Notes: generated by a model not told the origin, from the sequence alone. DNA of 64,000 nucleotides from an uncultured Aquimarina sp. (GCA_947496355.1 CANMCO010000001.1:558001-622000), one strand, 5' to 3'. Positions 15,999 to 25,648 are shown, counted from the stretch's first letter. Translations and numbers: made by a program.

Positions 15999-17156
15999 TT
16001 ACTCTAACCAGGATTTATGATAATCTTCGTCTGCTATCTTCATAGCTTCTTCGGTAACCATTAAAGGTTTAAAAGTATCTACCATTACAGCAAGTTCATC
16101 TGTTTTGGTTTTACCTATACTTCTTTCTGCAGCTCCTGGGTGTGGTCCATGAGGAATACCAGCAGGGTGTAATGAAATATGGCCCGCGTCAACATCGTTT
16201 CTGCTCATAAAATCACCATCTACATAATACAATACTTCATCACTATCAATATTACTATGATTGTATGGCGCGGGAATACTTTGTGGATGATAATCGTACA
16301 GCCTTGGTACAAAAGAGCAAACTACAAAAGCATCGGTCTCAAAAGTTTGATGAACTGGTGGTGGTTGATGAATTCTACCGGTGATGGGCTCAAAGTCATG
16401 TATCGAAAAAGCATAAGGAAAATTAAAGCCATCATATCCAACAACATCAAAAGGATGAGTTGCATAAGTCATATCAAAAATTTCATCCTGCTTTTTTACT
16501 TTTATTAAAAAATCTCCCTTTTCATCATTGGTCTCCAACTCGTAAGGAGCTCTAAGGTCACGCTCACAAAAAGGAGAATGTTCCAATAATTGCCCGAACC
16601 AGTTTCTATATCGTTTGGGAGTATAAATAGGTCTTCTGGACTCTACAATAAACAAACGGTTGTCACTGGTGTCGAAATCAAGCTTATAAATTGTTCCTCT
16701 GGGGATTATAATGTAGTCTCCATATTTAAAATCAAGATTACCCAAATGACTGCGAAACTTACCGCTACCTCGATGAACAAAAATCAACTCATCAGCATCT
16801 GTATTTTTATAAAAATAATCAGAAGTGGATTCTTGTGGAGACGATAAAATAATACTTACATCACTATTAGTAAGTACATTTTTTCTGCTTTCTAAATAAT
16901 CCTTCTCTGGATTTACTTTAAAACCGTGAAACCTATACGATTTGATATTGTTTTTAAGTGCAATTTTTGGGGCAACACTATAACTTTCTTTAACTTCTTT
17001 TACTTGCGTGGGTCTTTGACAATGATATAGATTGGTTGACATACCGTCAAAACCAATTGTGCCAAATAATTGTTCATAATAAAGACTGCCATCTGGTTTT
17101 TTGAAGATGGTATGACGTTTGGGTGGTATTTTCCCTAGGGTGTGATAAAAAGGCAT
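15999..17156 (-). CDS. hmgA: Homogentisate 1,2-dioxygenase
   Basis: 385 residues. It opens homogentisate to maleylacetoacetate. The N-terminus has the HGD start FYHTLGKIPPKRHTIF, the middle the cupin stretch FVHRGSGKFRSHLG and IPRGTIYKLDF, and the C-terminus PYNHSNIDSDEVLYYV and HPAGIPHGPHPGAAE, where the iron-binding His/Glu residues should lie (H300, E307 and H336 are candidates). It is shorter than the 430-440 residues of the mammalian and Pseudomonas enzymes, as in other Bacteroidota. It lies directly upstream of HPPD. Maleylacetoacetate isomerase and fumarylacetoacetase are not in the window. Confidence 0.95.
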   Translation of the reverse strand: MPFYHTLGKIPPKRHTIFKKPDGSLYYEQLFGTIGFDGMSTNLYHCQRPTQVKEVKESYSVAPKIALKNNIKSYRFHGFKVNPEKDYLESRKNVLTNSDVSIILSSPQESTSDYFYKNTDADELIFVHRGSGKFRSHLGNLDFKYGDYIIIPRGTIYKLDFDTSDNRLFIVESRRPIYTPKRYRNWFGQLLEHSPFCERDLRAPYELETNDEKGDFLIKVKKQDEIFDMTYATHPFDVVGYDGFNFPYAFSIHDFEPITGRIHQPPPVHQTFETDAFVVCSFVPRLYDYHPQSIPAPYNHSNIDSDEVLYYVDGDFMSRNDVDAGHISLHPAGIPHGPHPGAAERSIGKTKTDELAVMVDTFKPLMVTEEAMKIADEDYHKSWLE

Positions 17157-17332
17157 GATTCTATAAATTTAAGAAATAAACAATTACTTTTCAATAAGAA
17201 AATAAAAGATAATTAGCCTTATTCGGGGTTTCGCTTAATAAGGTAATGTAATAGTAATAGTAAATCCTGCCAATACAAGTTCATAATATTACAAATATCG
17301 GAAATATTTCTGTTCTTTGGCTTCTGATTTTC

Positions 17333-19612
17333 TTAAAACCAAAAACCAACACTGAAGAACCATTTGCTCTCATCCAATTCTGGAGAATAAGAATATTTAA
17401 TTTGTACCGGGCCTGCAAAGGTTTCTAAGCCGTAGCCTAATGCATATCCTGTAAATTCTGGATCTTGAAACCAATCTCCTGTGCTAAAAAGTTTGTTGCC
17501 AACATTAGCAAAATTTGCAGAGGCATTAATATGATGGTTTTTAAACATTTCATAATCAACCGTGGCCAACCCTTTTATAAAGCTCTGTCCTGTTATGCCT
17601 AAAAAATCATACCCATAAAAAGGAATAAAATTATTAATGGTTCTAGCTCCAAAACCGCCTAGAAGAAAATCGAGAGAGTTAATTGATTCATTGCCAATTT
17701 TGGTTCCGGCTGCTAAGCTTACATTTATCGATAGATTTTGGGATAGTGATCTTGCATAGCCTAATTGTGCTTTGGCGATCGAAAATTCATTAAAACTTTC
17801 TGTGAAATCAGATGAAAAAAGATAGGTGTGTATATCACCTTCAAATAAAAACCCATGGGTAGGGAAATATTTGTTGTTATAGGTGTCAAATTTGAAATAC
17901 CCCAAAGCACTCCAATAATCACTATCGTCAAATATAGTTCTGGGAATCTGATTCTCATCTTCGCCAAAGGTTTCAGAAATAATCCTTAACCGTTTGTATT
18001 CTCCGCCTAATCCAACAGAAAAAGTTTGGTGCAACAGTGTTTCTGCATAAATCTGGGCATTGAAATCAGTATAATCTACGTCTATTGTGTTGATGTCCAA
18101 ATCTGGGATTTCTCCAAACTGGCCTATAAAATCAAAGTCGATTGCTTTTTTAAAATTTGTATATCGGTATTTTAATCCCGTGCTCCAGTAAAAACCTTTA
18201 TCAATATAATAATCTAGGTTATACCGAATATTATCTCCCAGAGCAACATCTAATGAGAGAACATCGTTATTAAACAATAAGCTTTTTCTCGTAACATTTA
18301 CCAAGGCTGCTGTTTGATATAAATCATCATAGTGCAAAGCAAAACGCAAGAGCATTTTGTTTTCACTTTCTTTTACATTTAGAGCTAGTTCTTTACCTTC
18401 ATCTTTATCAATTAATCGATGGCTTACACGGTCAAAATTTCCTGTAGCCGATAAGTTGTTGATTCCTTCATTTAGTTTTTCATAAGTAGTGACTCTTGGC
18501 ATTTTCAATTTTAATTTCCCGCGAATATAAGCTCTTGTATATCTTTTGTTTCCAGTTATGGACAAGCTGTTTACTAATATATTTTCAGAATTTTTAGTGA
18601 TTCTTTCTTTTGGCTGAGAAGGTTTTTGTCGTTGCGCTACTTGTCTTAGTTTTTCATAATTAGAAAATGCAGCTTTTTGACCACTGGCAATAATTTTATC
18701 GGCTTTATCAAATGACATTACCGAAAAATCCATAATTGCTGGTTTAATATGAATATCCGTTTCAGAAACCTTATTTTTCATTGCCTCATAGGTTCTAAAA
18801 TTACTAATCTGTAACAGGATATTAGTCACAGAATTAAGTTGGTCACCAGGCAGCAAACTGTCTTGTACATCTATCCCTATCACAATTTCGGCACCTTTTT
18901 CTCTAATTTCTTTTACGGGATAATTGTTGGAAACCCCGCCGTCTGTCATTAAAACCCCGCCTAACTCTATAGGACTAAAAATAGAAGGTAAAGCACCGCT
19001 AGCGGCGACAGCTTCGGGTAAATATCCTTTGTCCAAAAGTATTTGTTCACCAGTTTCGATATTTGTAGACATACAGAAAAAAGGTATTGGCAGCTTATCA
19101 AAATCATGAATATCATTTACATGAGCAGTATATCTTGAGAATTGATTGTAAAAATTTTGCCCTTTGGATAACCCTTTGGGTAAGCCCACTTTAAAATTGT
19201 CAAAAGGAAGAGTTATTGCATATTTTTCTGAATCTTCTCGTTCATAGAATGTTTTGGCGTCTCTAGGGAGTTGATCTTGAATAAATGCGTCAAAATCTAC
19301 AGATCTAAAAATCGAATCCAACTCTTTTGCTTTATATCCAGATGCGTATAGTGCCCCTACAATAGCTCCCATGCTTGTTCCTCCAATGTAATCTATTCGC
19401 ACCCCTGCATTTTCAATAACTTTTAATGCACCGATATGTGCTAACCCTTTTGCACCACCACCACTTAAAACCAACCCCACCTTTACATCTTCTTGAATAG
19501 GCAAATCATGAATTTCTGAAGTTTCTTTTTCCTGAGACCAATGTGCCCCAGAGATAAAAAACATAAGAACAAAAAGTGCTCTAATTTGAAAAGTTCTGAA
19601 GATGTAATTCAT
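17333..19612 (-). CDS. Patatin-like phospholipase fused to a POTRA/Omp85 barrel
   Basis: 759 residues from the ATG at 19612; a GTG at 19618 would add two. After a signal-like start, the patatin domain (about 43-300) has the oxyanion loop SGGGAKGLAHIGAL, the nucleophile S80 in GGTSMG and the dyad Asp D224 in MTDGG. Residues about 345-420 look like a POTRA unit (ILVNSLSITGNKRYT). The rest is a beta barrel with an aromatic end, SVGFWF. This is the layout of PlpD-type (type Vd) secreted lipases, which act on phospholipids and present the enzyme at the surface. It starts two to eight bases after the uvrC stop, so the two are likely cotranscribed. Confidence 0.92.
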   Translation of the reverse strand: MNYIFRTFQIRALFVLMFFISGAHWSQEKETSEIHDLPIQEDVKVGLVLSGGGAKGLAHIGALKVIENAGVRIDYIGGTSMGAIVGALYASGYKAKELDSIFRSVDFDAFIQDQLPRDAKTFYEREDSEKYAITLPFDNFKVGLPKGLSKGQNFYNQFSRYTAHVNDIHDFDKLPIPFFCMSTNIETGEQILLDKGYLPEAVAASGALPSIFSPIELGGVLMTDGGVSNNYPVKEIREKGAEIVIGIDVQDSLLPGDQLNSVTNILLQISNFRTYEAMKNKVSETDIHIKPAIMDFSVMSFDKADKIIASGQKAAFSNYEKLRQVAQRQKPSQPKERITKNSENILVNSLSITGNKRYTRAYIRGKLKLKMPRVTTYEKLNEGINNLSATGNFDRVSHRLIDKDEGKELALNVKESENKMLLRFALHYDDLYQTAALVNVTRKSLLFNNDVLSLDVALGDNIRYNLDYYIDKGFYWSTGLKYRYTNFKKAIDFDFIGQFGEIPDLDINTIDVDYTDFNAQIYAETLLHQTFSVGLGGEYKRLRIISETFGEDENQIPRTIFDDSDYWSALGYFKFDTYNNKYFPTHGFLFEGDIHTYLFSSDFTESFNEFSIAKAQLGYARSLSQNLSINVSLAAGTKIGNESINSLDFLLGGFGARTINNFIPFYGYDFLGITGQSFIKGLATVDYEMFKNHHINASANFANVGNKLFSTGDWFQDPEFTGYALGYGLETFAGPVQIKYSYSPELDESKWFFSVGFWF

Positions 19613-19620
19613 AACCACAC

Positions 19621-21420
19621 TTACTCTTTTTTAGAAAGATAGTAATTAAATACTTTGGTTGCGCGTGAATCTCCTATCACTTGAGCAAGTTCTTCCTTGG
19701 GTGCTTCACTAATTCTTTTCACAGATCTGAAATGAGTTAGCAATTCTATTACTGTTTTTTCTCCTATACCCGGTATCAAATCCAGTTCTGTTTCTAGTGC
19801 AGCCTTGCTTCGTTTTTGTCTATGAAATGTGATGCCAAATCGATGTGCCTCATTACGCAGGTGTTGAATAACCTTTAGGCTCTCGGATTTTTTGTCTAAA
19901 TATAGGGGAATAGAATCCCCGGGATAGTAGATTTCTTCTAATCTCTTGGCAATACCAATAATCGTTATTTTTCCTCTTAATCCCAAGTCATCAAGAGCTT
20001 TCAGACCAGAAGATAGTTGTCCTTTTCCACCATCAACAATGACCAGTTGTGGTAGTGGTTCTTCTTCCTCTACTAATCGTTTATACCTTCTGTACACAAC
20101 TTCCTCCATAGAAGCAAAGTCATTAGCACCTTCTACCGTTTTTATATTAAATTTTCGGTATTCTTTTTTGCTGGGTTTTCCATTTTTGAAAACTACACAA
20201 GCGGCTACGGGGTTTGTTCCTTGAATATTAGAATTATCAAAACACTCAATATGAATTGGCTCCTGCGGTAATCGCAAATCTTTTTTCATTTGCGCCATTA
20301 ATCTCTTGGTATGACGATCTGGGTCAATGATTTTGATTTGCTTGAAACGTTCTTGTCTGAAGTATTTGGCATTTCTTAAGGATAAATCTAAGATTTTCTT
20401 TTTATCCCCTAATTGAGGAATAGTAATCTTTAATCCTTCTCCCAGGTCTACCTGAAAAGGAACAAATATTTCTTTTGAATTAGAACCAAATCTTTGCCGC
20501 AATTCTATAATTGCCAACTCCAAAAGCTCTTTATCAGATTCCTCAAGTTTTTTCTTGATTTCGGTAGTGTGAGATCTTATAATCGCGCCATATGATATCT
20601 GAAGGAAATTAACGTAACCATAAGATTCATCAGATATGATAGAAAACACATCAACATTACTTATTTTGGGATTAACAACAGTTGATTTTGCCTGATACTT
20701 TTCTAGCACTTCAATTTTCTCTTTAATTCTTTGCGCATCTTCAAACTCCATTTTTTCTGCATAATCAGCCATTTGAGTACGGAAACGATTTAAGGAATCC
20801 TTAAAATTACCTTTTACAATTTGGCGAATAGCATCAAGGTTTTCGTTGTATTCTTTTTCATCTTGTAACCCTTCGCAAGGACCTTTGCAATTGCCTAAGT
20901 GATATTCAAGACAAACTTTGTATTTACCAGTATCTATTTTTTGTTGAGACAAATCATAATTACATGTTCTAAGTTGATACAATCCTTTTATAAGATCTAA
21001 TAAGGTATTAACGGTTTTAAAATTTGTGTAAGGGCCATAATACTCTGATCCATCCTTAATCAAGTTTCGTGTAGGGAAAATTCTGGAGAAACGTTCTTTT
21101 TTGATGCATATCCAGGGATATGTTTTATCATCTTTAAGCATTACATTAAACCTTGGTTGATGTTTTTTGATCAAATTGTTCTCAAGGAGTAGTGCATCAG
21201 TCTCGGTTTCTACAACAATATGTCGTATCGAACGAATTTTTTTTACAAGAACGGTGGTTTTATAATTGTCATGATTCTTATTAAAATAAGAGGCAACTCT
21301 TTTTTTAAGATTTTTGGCTTTACCTATGTAAAGTAATTTATCATCCTTGTCATAGTACTGATAAACCCCGGGACCGGTAGGCAATGTTTTTATTTGTATG
21401 TTTAATGAGGCTTCTTGCAT
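19621..21420 (-). CDS. uvrC: UvrABC excinuclease subunit C
   Basis: 599 residues. It makes the two incisions around a DNA lesion in nucleotide excision repair. The N-terminal GIY-YIG nuclease has PGVYQYYDKDDKLLYIGKAK, a central UVR motif lies in MEFEDAQRIKEKIEVLEKYQ, the RNase H-like C-terminal nuclease shows HIECFDNSNIQGTNPVA and VIVDGGKGQL, and the tail has a helix-hairpin-helix (LDLIPGIGEKTVIELL). The start codon lies directly after a strong hairpin (21421-21458), which could restrict initiation. The patatin-Omp85 gene follows immediately. Confidence 0.98.
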   Translation of the reverse strand: MQEASLNIQIKTLPTGPGVYQYYDKDDKLLYIGKAKNLKKRVASYFNKNHDNYKTTVLVKKIRSIRHIVVETETDALLLENNLIKKHQPRFNVMLKDDKTYPWICIKKERFSRIFPTRNLIKDGSEYYGPYTNFKTVNTLLDLIKGLYQLRTCNYDLSQQKIDTGKYKVCLEYHLGNCKGPCEGLQDEKEYNENLDAIRQIVKGNFKDSLNRFRTQMADYAEKMEFEDAQRIKEKIEVLEKYQAKSTVVNPKISNVDVFSIISDESYGYVNFLQISYGAIIRSHTTEIKKKLEESDKELLELAIIELRQRFGSNSKEIFVPFQVDLGEGLKITIPQLGDKKKILDLSLRNAKYFRQERFKQIKIIDPDRHTKRLMAQMKKDLRLPQEPIHIECFDNSNIQGTNPVAACVVFKNGKPSKKEYRKFNIKTVEGANDFASMEEVVYRRYKRLVEEEEPLPQLVIVDGGKGQLSSGLKALDDLGLRGKITIIGIAKRLEEIYYPGDSIPLYLDKKSESLKVIQHLRNEAHRFGITFHRQKRSKAALETELDLIPGIGEKTVIELLTHFRSVKRISEAPKEELAQVIGDSRATKVFNYYLSKKE

Positions 21421-21458
21421 ATTCCAATGTAAAGTTAAGGGTTTACCTCAATTGGAAT
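21421..21458 (-). promoter_or_regulatory. Hairpin abutting the uvrC start codon
   Basis: In the mRNA sense, ATTCCAAT and ATTGGAAT form an 8-bp outer stem. Inside it GTAAA/TTTAC adds 5 bp after a 4-base bulge, with the 8-base loop CCCTTAAC. The last stem base is immediately followed by the uvrC ATG. If transcribed, it occupies the whole ribosome-binding region. Confidence 0.5.
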
Positions 21459-21588
21459 ATAAATATATGAAGTTTAAATTTTGTTAAATACTGAATTAAA
21501 TGGGATTGCTCTATTAAAAACTTATGATATCCTATAATACATCCTGATTTTTCTTACTTTAGTAGTTCTATAATATTATTCTGTTTTT

Positions 21589-22017
21589 TTGGAAAATGAA
21601 AAGAAAATAATTGGCCGGACTGATAAAGTGGATTTTCCGCTATTAGAATTAATAGATATCGATGTCAAAATCGATACGGGGGCGTATACGTCATCTATTC
21701 ATTGTGTTGATATTAGAGAAATTGATCAGACTTTGCAATGTAGCTTTCTTGATGCTACGCATCCCGAATACAACGGAAAAAAATTCACTTTTAAAAATTA
21801 TGATATTACAGCTGTTAAAAGTAGTAATGGAAAAGTTGAAGTACGATTTGCAATACGTACACAAATCATAGTGTTTGGCAAAAAATATCCTATAACTCTT
21901 ACAATGACTACTCGTGATGATATGCGTTTTCCTGTATTGATTGGACGTAAATTTTTAAGCGGAAAATTTTTAGTTGACCCTCAATTAGAAAATCAGTCAT
22001 ATAATCAGAAACTATAA
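21589..22017 (+). CDS. Retropepsin-like ATP-dependent zinc protease family protein (RimB-like)
   Basis: 142 residues. The family (COG4067 / Zn_protease type) has an aspartic-protease-like fold. The catalytic motif is D29-T-G-A in [13 protein letters not shown], with the second conserved block [16 protein letters not shown] near the end. The only usable start is the TTG at 21589; the nearby ATG is in another frame. In Pseudomonas the partner RimB modulates glutamate tails added by RimK. Here the gene overlaps rimK by one base (TAATG), which supports the same pairing. Confidence 0.88.
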   Translation: MENEKKIIGRTDKVDFPLLELIDIDVKIDTGAYTSSIHCVDIREIDQTLQCSFLDATHPEYNGKKFTFKNYDITAVKSSNGKVEVRFAIRTQIIVFGKKYPITLTMTTRDDMRFPVLIGRKFLSGKFLVDPQLENQSYNQKL

Positions 22018-22889
22018 TGAATATTAAAATATTATCACGAAGTGCTACTTTGTATTCTACCGACGCGCTTGTTCAGGCAGCAGTAAAACGTAAACATAAT
22101 GTGCAGGTAATCGATCCACTTAATTGTGATATCGTAATAGAAAAGAAAATACCTGAGATTTATTACAAAGGTAAAAAATTAGATCATGTAGATGCTGTAA
22201 TTCCCAGAATAGGTGCTTCTATTACTTTTTACGGAACAGCAGTTGTAAGGCAATTTGAAATGATGAATGTTTTTACAACCGTCCAATCTCAAGCTTTAGT
22301 AGAGTCAAGAGATAAATTAAGAAGTTTACAAGTATTGTCTAAAGCTGGTTTAGGACTTCCCAAAACGGTATTTACAAACTATTCTAAAGACGTTTCAGAG
22401 GTTATTTCTCATGTAGGTGGAGCTCCTTTAATAATAAAACTTCTTGAAGGAACTCAAGGATTAGGTGTTGTACTTGCAGAGACCAAAACGGCTGCCGAAT
22501 CAGTATTAGAAGCTTTTAATGGGTTACAGGCCAGGGTTATTGTTCAAGAATACATAAAAGAGGCCAAAGGAGCAGATATAAGAGCTTTTATAGTTGATGG
22601 ACAGGTTGTTGGAGCTATGAAGAGACAAGGAAAAGAAGGTGAGTTTAGGTCAAATTTACATAGAGGAGGTAGTGCATCAGTCATAAGTTTGACTGATGAA
22701 GAAGAAAATGCTGCAATAAAAGCTGTTAGAGCATTAAAATTAGGGGTTGCAGGTGTAGATATGCTGCAAAGTTCTAGGGGACCGTTAATATTAGAAGTGA
22801 ATTCTTCTCCTGGACTAGAAGGGATAGAAAGTGCTACCGGAAAAGATATTGCAAAAACTATTATTCGTTATATTGAGAGAAGTATATAA
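22017..22889 (+). CDS. rimK: RimK-type alpha-L-glutamate ligase
   Basis: 290 residues, ATP-grasp fold. E. coli RimK adds glutamates to the C-terminus of ribosomal protein S6. Visible blocks: the N-terminal pre-grasp [14 protein letters not shown], the ATP-binding [33 protein letters not shown], and the metal-binding [14 protein letters not shown]. Its ATG overlaps the stop of the protease gene, and the deacylase gene follows 9 bases later. Whether the substrate here is S6 or another protein cannot be read from sequence. Confidence 0.94.
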   Translation: MNIKILSRSATLYSTDALVQAAVKRKHNVQVIDPLNCDIVIEKKIPEIYYKGKKLDHVDAVIPRIGASITFYGTAVVRQFEMMNVFTTVQSQALVESRDKLRSLQVLSKAGLGLPKTVFTNYSKDVSEVISHVGGAPLIIKLLEGTQGLGVVLAETKTAAESVLEAFNGLQARVIVQEYIKEAKGADIRAFIVDGQVVGAMKRQGKEGEFRSNLHRGGSASVISLTDEEENAAIKAVRALKLGVAGVDMLQSSRGPLILEVNSSPGLEGIESATGKDIAKTIIRYIERSI

Positions 22890-22898
22890 ATATAGTAT

Positions 22899-23879
22899 AT
22901 GTCAGAAGTTAAAGAAGAAAGTATACTTAACATATTGGGTAATGAAATTCTACCCGGAACAAGTACAACAATAAATTTTAATATAGCAAAACTATATACT
23001 TCTACAAAAGTAGAGATTCCAATAATTATTGAGCGATCCAAAAAACAAGGACCAACGGTATTAATTACTGCAGGTATACATGGCGATGAAATTAACGGAG
23101 TAGAGGTTGTTAGACAGATTATTTCTAAAAAAATCAATAAACCTGCCAGAGGAACTATTATTTGTATCCCGGTTCTTAATGTTTTTGGTTTTTTGAGTAT
23201 GAATCGTTTTTTCCCAGACGGGCGAGATTTAAACAGAGTTTTTCCAGGAACCAAAAATGGGTCTCTAGCAAGTCGTTTTGCTTATCAATTTATAACTGAA
23301 ATTTTACCCGTTGCAGATTTTTGTTTAGATTTTCATACAGGAGGATCAAGCAGATTCAATGCTCCGCACATAAGAGTTGATCCTAAAAACGAAAGATTAG
23401 TAGCACTAGCTAAAGTTTTTAACGCTCCATTTACACTTTTGTCTAAAAATTTGGAAGGATCTTATCGTGCTACGTGCGCTAAAAAAGGTAAGGATATTTT
23501 GCTATTTGAAGGAGGTAAATCACAAAACAGTAGTAAAGAAATAGCGCGAGAAGGTGTGCAAGGAACTATGCGCATACTTAAATATCTTGATATGTTACAT
23601 TCTCAATTTGAAGCTCCCATACAGGAAAGTAAAAATATAATTATTCAAAAGAGTACTTGGGTACGAGCAAAATGCAGTGGATTGCTTCATATCAAAGTGC
23701 CAATAAGTAAATATGTGGAAAAAGGAGAAGTTTTGGCAACAATTACAGACCCATACGGTAAGATGAGGCATGTGGTAAAAGCAAATAATATTGGTTACAT
23801 AATCAATGTAAATGAAGCACCTATTGTGTATCAGGGAGATGCCATTTTTCATATTACAAAAGAACTTGTTGATGAATAA
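22899..23879 (+). CDS. Succinylglutamate desuccinylase/aspartoacylase family deacylase
   Basis: 326 residues, M14-like zinc carboxypeptidase fold. Zinc ligands are H61 and E64 in GIHGDEINGVEV plus the His of LDFHTGG; NRVFPG and the C-terminal barrel-sandwich-like stretch are typical of the AstE/AspA group. The family hydrolyses N-acyl amino acids, including N-acetylaspartate and N-succinylglutamate. It is directly downstream of rimK with 9 bases between, so it probably works with the glutamate ligase on the same pool. No arginine-succinyltransferase (ast) genes are nearby, so a role in arginine breakdown is unlikely. Confidence 0.9.
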   Translation: MSEVKEESILNILGNEILPGTSTTINFNIAKLYTSTKVEIPIIIERSKKQGPTVLITAGIHGDEINGVEVVRQIISKKINKPARGTIICIPVLNVFGFLSMNRFFPDGRDLNRVFPGTKNGSLASRFAYQFITEILPVADFCLDFHTGGSSRFNAPHIRVDPKNERLVALAKVFNAPFTLLSKNLEGSYRATCAKKGKDILLFEGGKSQNSSKEIAREGVQGTMRILKYLDMLHSQFEAPIQESKNIIIQKSTWVRAKCSGLLHIKVPISKYVEKGEVLATITDPYGKMRHVVKANNIGYIINVNEAPIVYQGDAIFHITKELVDE

Positions 23880-24441
23880 GAAGGAATTACGTGATAAATA
23901 TAAAAGACTAAGGTCCAATTTAAGTAGTCAGGAAATCGAAGATATGAGTATGGATATTGCTAATAGACTACTTCAATTACCTATATGGGAAAAATCGTAT
24001 TATCATATCTTTCTGCCAATTTTAAAACAAAAAGAAATTAATACAGAATTTATCTTAAATATTCTTTTGGGTAAGGATAAAAATGTAATTGTACCCAAGA
24101 GTAATTTTGAAGATAATTCTCTTGAAAATATTTTGCTTACCGATAATACAGTACTTAAACTAAACTTATGGGGGATACCAGAACCAACAGATGGGATACC
24201 AATCCCAGAAGAAAAAATAGATGTAGTTTTTATACCACTTTTTGCTTTTGATCAATATGGGAATCGGGTAGGTTACGGAAAAGGCTTCTATGATAAATTT
24301 TTAGCAAAATGTAAGCCCGAAACAATAAAAGTTGGTCTTTCATTTTTTGAACCAGAAAAAGAAATAGGAACTGTAATTGATACGGATATACGACTAGATC
24401 TTTGCGTCACACCATTAGAAACACATTATTTTAAGAATTAA
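23872..24441 (+). CDS. 5-Formyltetrahydrofolate cyclo-ligase
   Basis: 189 residues from the ATG at 23872, which overlaps the end of the deacylase gene by 8 bases; longer in-frame starts lie inside that gene. It converts 5-formyl-THF to 5,10-methenyl-THF with ATP. Signatures: MNKKELRDKYKRLR at the start and the family signature FIPLFAFDQYGNRVGYGKG followed by FYDKFL. The tight overlap implies one transcript with the rimK group. A functional link to glutamate chemistry (folate polyglutamates) is speculation. Confidence 0.95.
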   Translation: MNKKELRDKYKRLRSNLSSQEIEDMSMDIANRLLQLPIWEKSYYHIFLPILKQKEINTEFILNILLGKDKNVIVPKSNFEDNSLENILLTDNTVLKLNLWGIPEPTDGIPIPEEKIDVVFIPLFAFDQYGNRVGYGKGFYDKFLAKCKPETIKVGLSFFEPEKEIGTVIDTDIRLDLCVTPLETHYFKN

Positions 24442-24507
24442 TTAACGTTTCTTGCATTCTAGGATACTTTATTCTATATTGGATACTTATAATTTTTTAC
24501 CCCTAAT

Positions 24508-24909
24508 ATGCCCCAAAATATAGAAACCGTTTGCATCATTGATGATGACAATATTTACATTAATCTAGTTAGTAAAATTATAGAGCTTAGAAGACTATCT
24601 AAGTCTGTTTTAGTATTTAATAATGGCAAAGAAGCATTAGAGTTTTTTGTAAATTTTGTTGAAGACAATAAGGAAGAGGAAGTGCCACAGGTTATTTTTC
24701 TTGATATTAATATGCCGATAATGGATGGATGGGAGTTTTTGAAAGAATTCTCAAAAATTAGAAATAAGATTAGTGAAGATATTGATCTTTATGTGGTGAG
24801 TTCTTCTATAGACTCACGAGATATTGAACGCGCAAAATCAATCGACGTTGTTTCGGATTACTTAGCTAAGCCAATTAAGCTTAACGATTTCGAGAGAATA
24901 TTAGTTTAG
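24508..24909 (+). CDS. Single-domain response regulator
   Basis: 133 residues, receiver domain only. Acidic residues D12-D14 (CIIDDDNIY), phosphoacceptor D66 (VIFLDINMPIMDGW), a Ser in the VVSSSID block and K121 (LAKPIK) form a complete phospho-switch. There is no output domain, so it would act by protein contact or as a phosphorelay intermediate (CheY/Spo0F-like). No histidine kinase gene is in the window. It begins 66 bases after the folate gene, on the same strand, and converges with lspA. Confidence 0.93.
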   Translation: MPQNIETVCIIDDDNIYINLVSKIIELRRLSKSVLVFNNGKEALEFFVNFVEDNKEEEVPQVIFLDINMPIMDGWEFLKEFSKIRNKISEDIDLYVVSSSIDSRDIERAKSIDVVSDYLAKPIKLNDFERILV

Positions 24910-24923
24910 GTACAGTGTATTAA

Positions 24924-25535
24924 TTATATTTCTTCGTGTTTTGGAAAAGCTTTTTTGTAAAAAATTATCAGTAAGAACACTCCAATACTTATTGCAGAAT
25001 CTGCAATATTAAAAACAGGATCAAAAAAAGAAAAGTGTTGCCCACCCCAAAAAGGGATCCATTCTGGTAAAATATCATCATAAAAGGTAAACTGAATCAT
25101 ATCTACTACTTTACCATAAAATAGGCTTTCGTAACCTCCTCCTTCTGGTAAAAAGCTTGCAACATCAATATTTGTACTCTTACCAAATAGAATACCATAA
25201 AATACTGAATCTATAATATTACCAAAAGCTCCGGCAAAAATTAAAGCAATACAAAAAGTAAGGATAGCAGGGCTATTTTTACGAACAGAATCATAAAGCC
25301 AATATCCAATCCCGGTAATAGCAACCAATCTAAACAATGTTAGAACAAGTTTTCCGTAACTACCTGGTAACTCAAATCCCCATGCCATTCCTTTGTTTTC
25401 TACAAACACAATACGAAACCAGTTAAATACACTTACTTCTTCGTGAAGATTGAAATGAGTTTTGATATAAATCTTAGTGATTTGATCAATCAGTAATACC
25501 AAAATTATAATTAAAATAGATTTCTTTAAGGACAT
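24924..25535 (-). CDS. lspA: Lipoprotein signal peptidase (SPase II)
   Basis: 203 residues, four membrane helices. It cleaves the signal peptide of prolipoproteins before the lipidated Cys. Catalytic Asp blocks are present: FGNIIDSVFYG and VFNIADSAIS, with NKGMAWGF as the conserved N-terminal loop. The roughly 30-residue insert between (STNIDVASFLPEGGGYESL) is usual for Bacteroidota. In many Flavobacteriia lspA directly follows dksA; here the ECF/DUF4097 module lies between them. Confidence 0.96.
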   Translation of the reverse strand: MSLKKSILIIILVLLIDQITKIYIKTHFNLHEEVSVFNWFRIVFVENKGMAWGFELPGSYGKLVLTLFRLVAITGIGYWLYDSVRKNSPAILTFCIALIFAGAFGNIIDSVFYGILFGKSTNIDVASFLPEGGGYESLFYGKVVDMIQFTFYDDILPEWIPFWGGQHFSFFDPVFNIADSAISIGVFLLIIFYKKAFPKHEEI

Positions 25536-25648
25536 AAACGTATTAGTTTGTAGGTGCTAAAAGCGACGGACAAAAATAGTATTTTATTTTGTTTTACAAA
25601 CACTTATGTGACTGCTTATTGACTGTGAGATAAAGAATAAGGCCGTAA

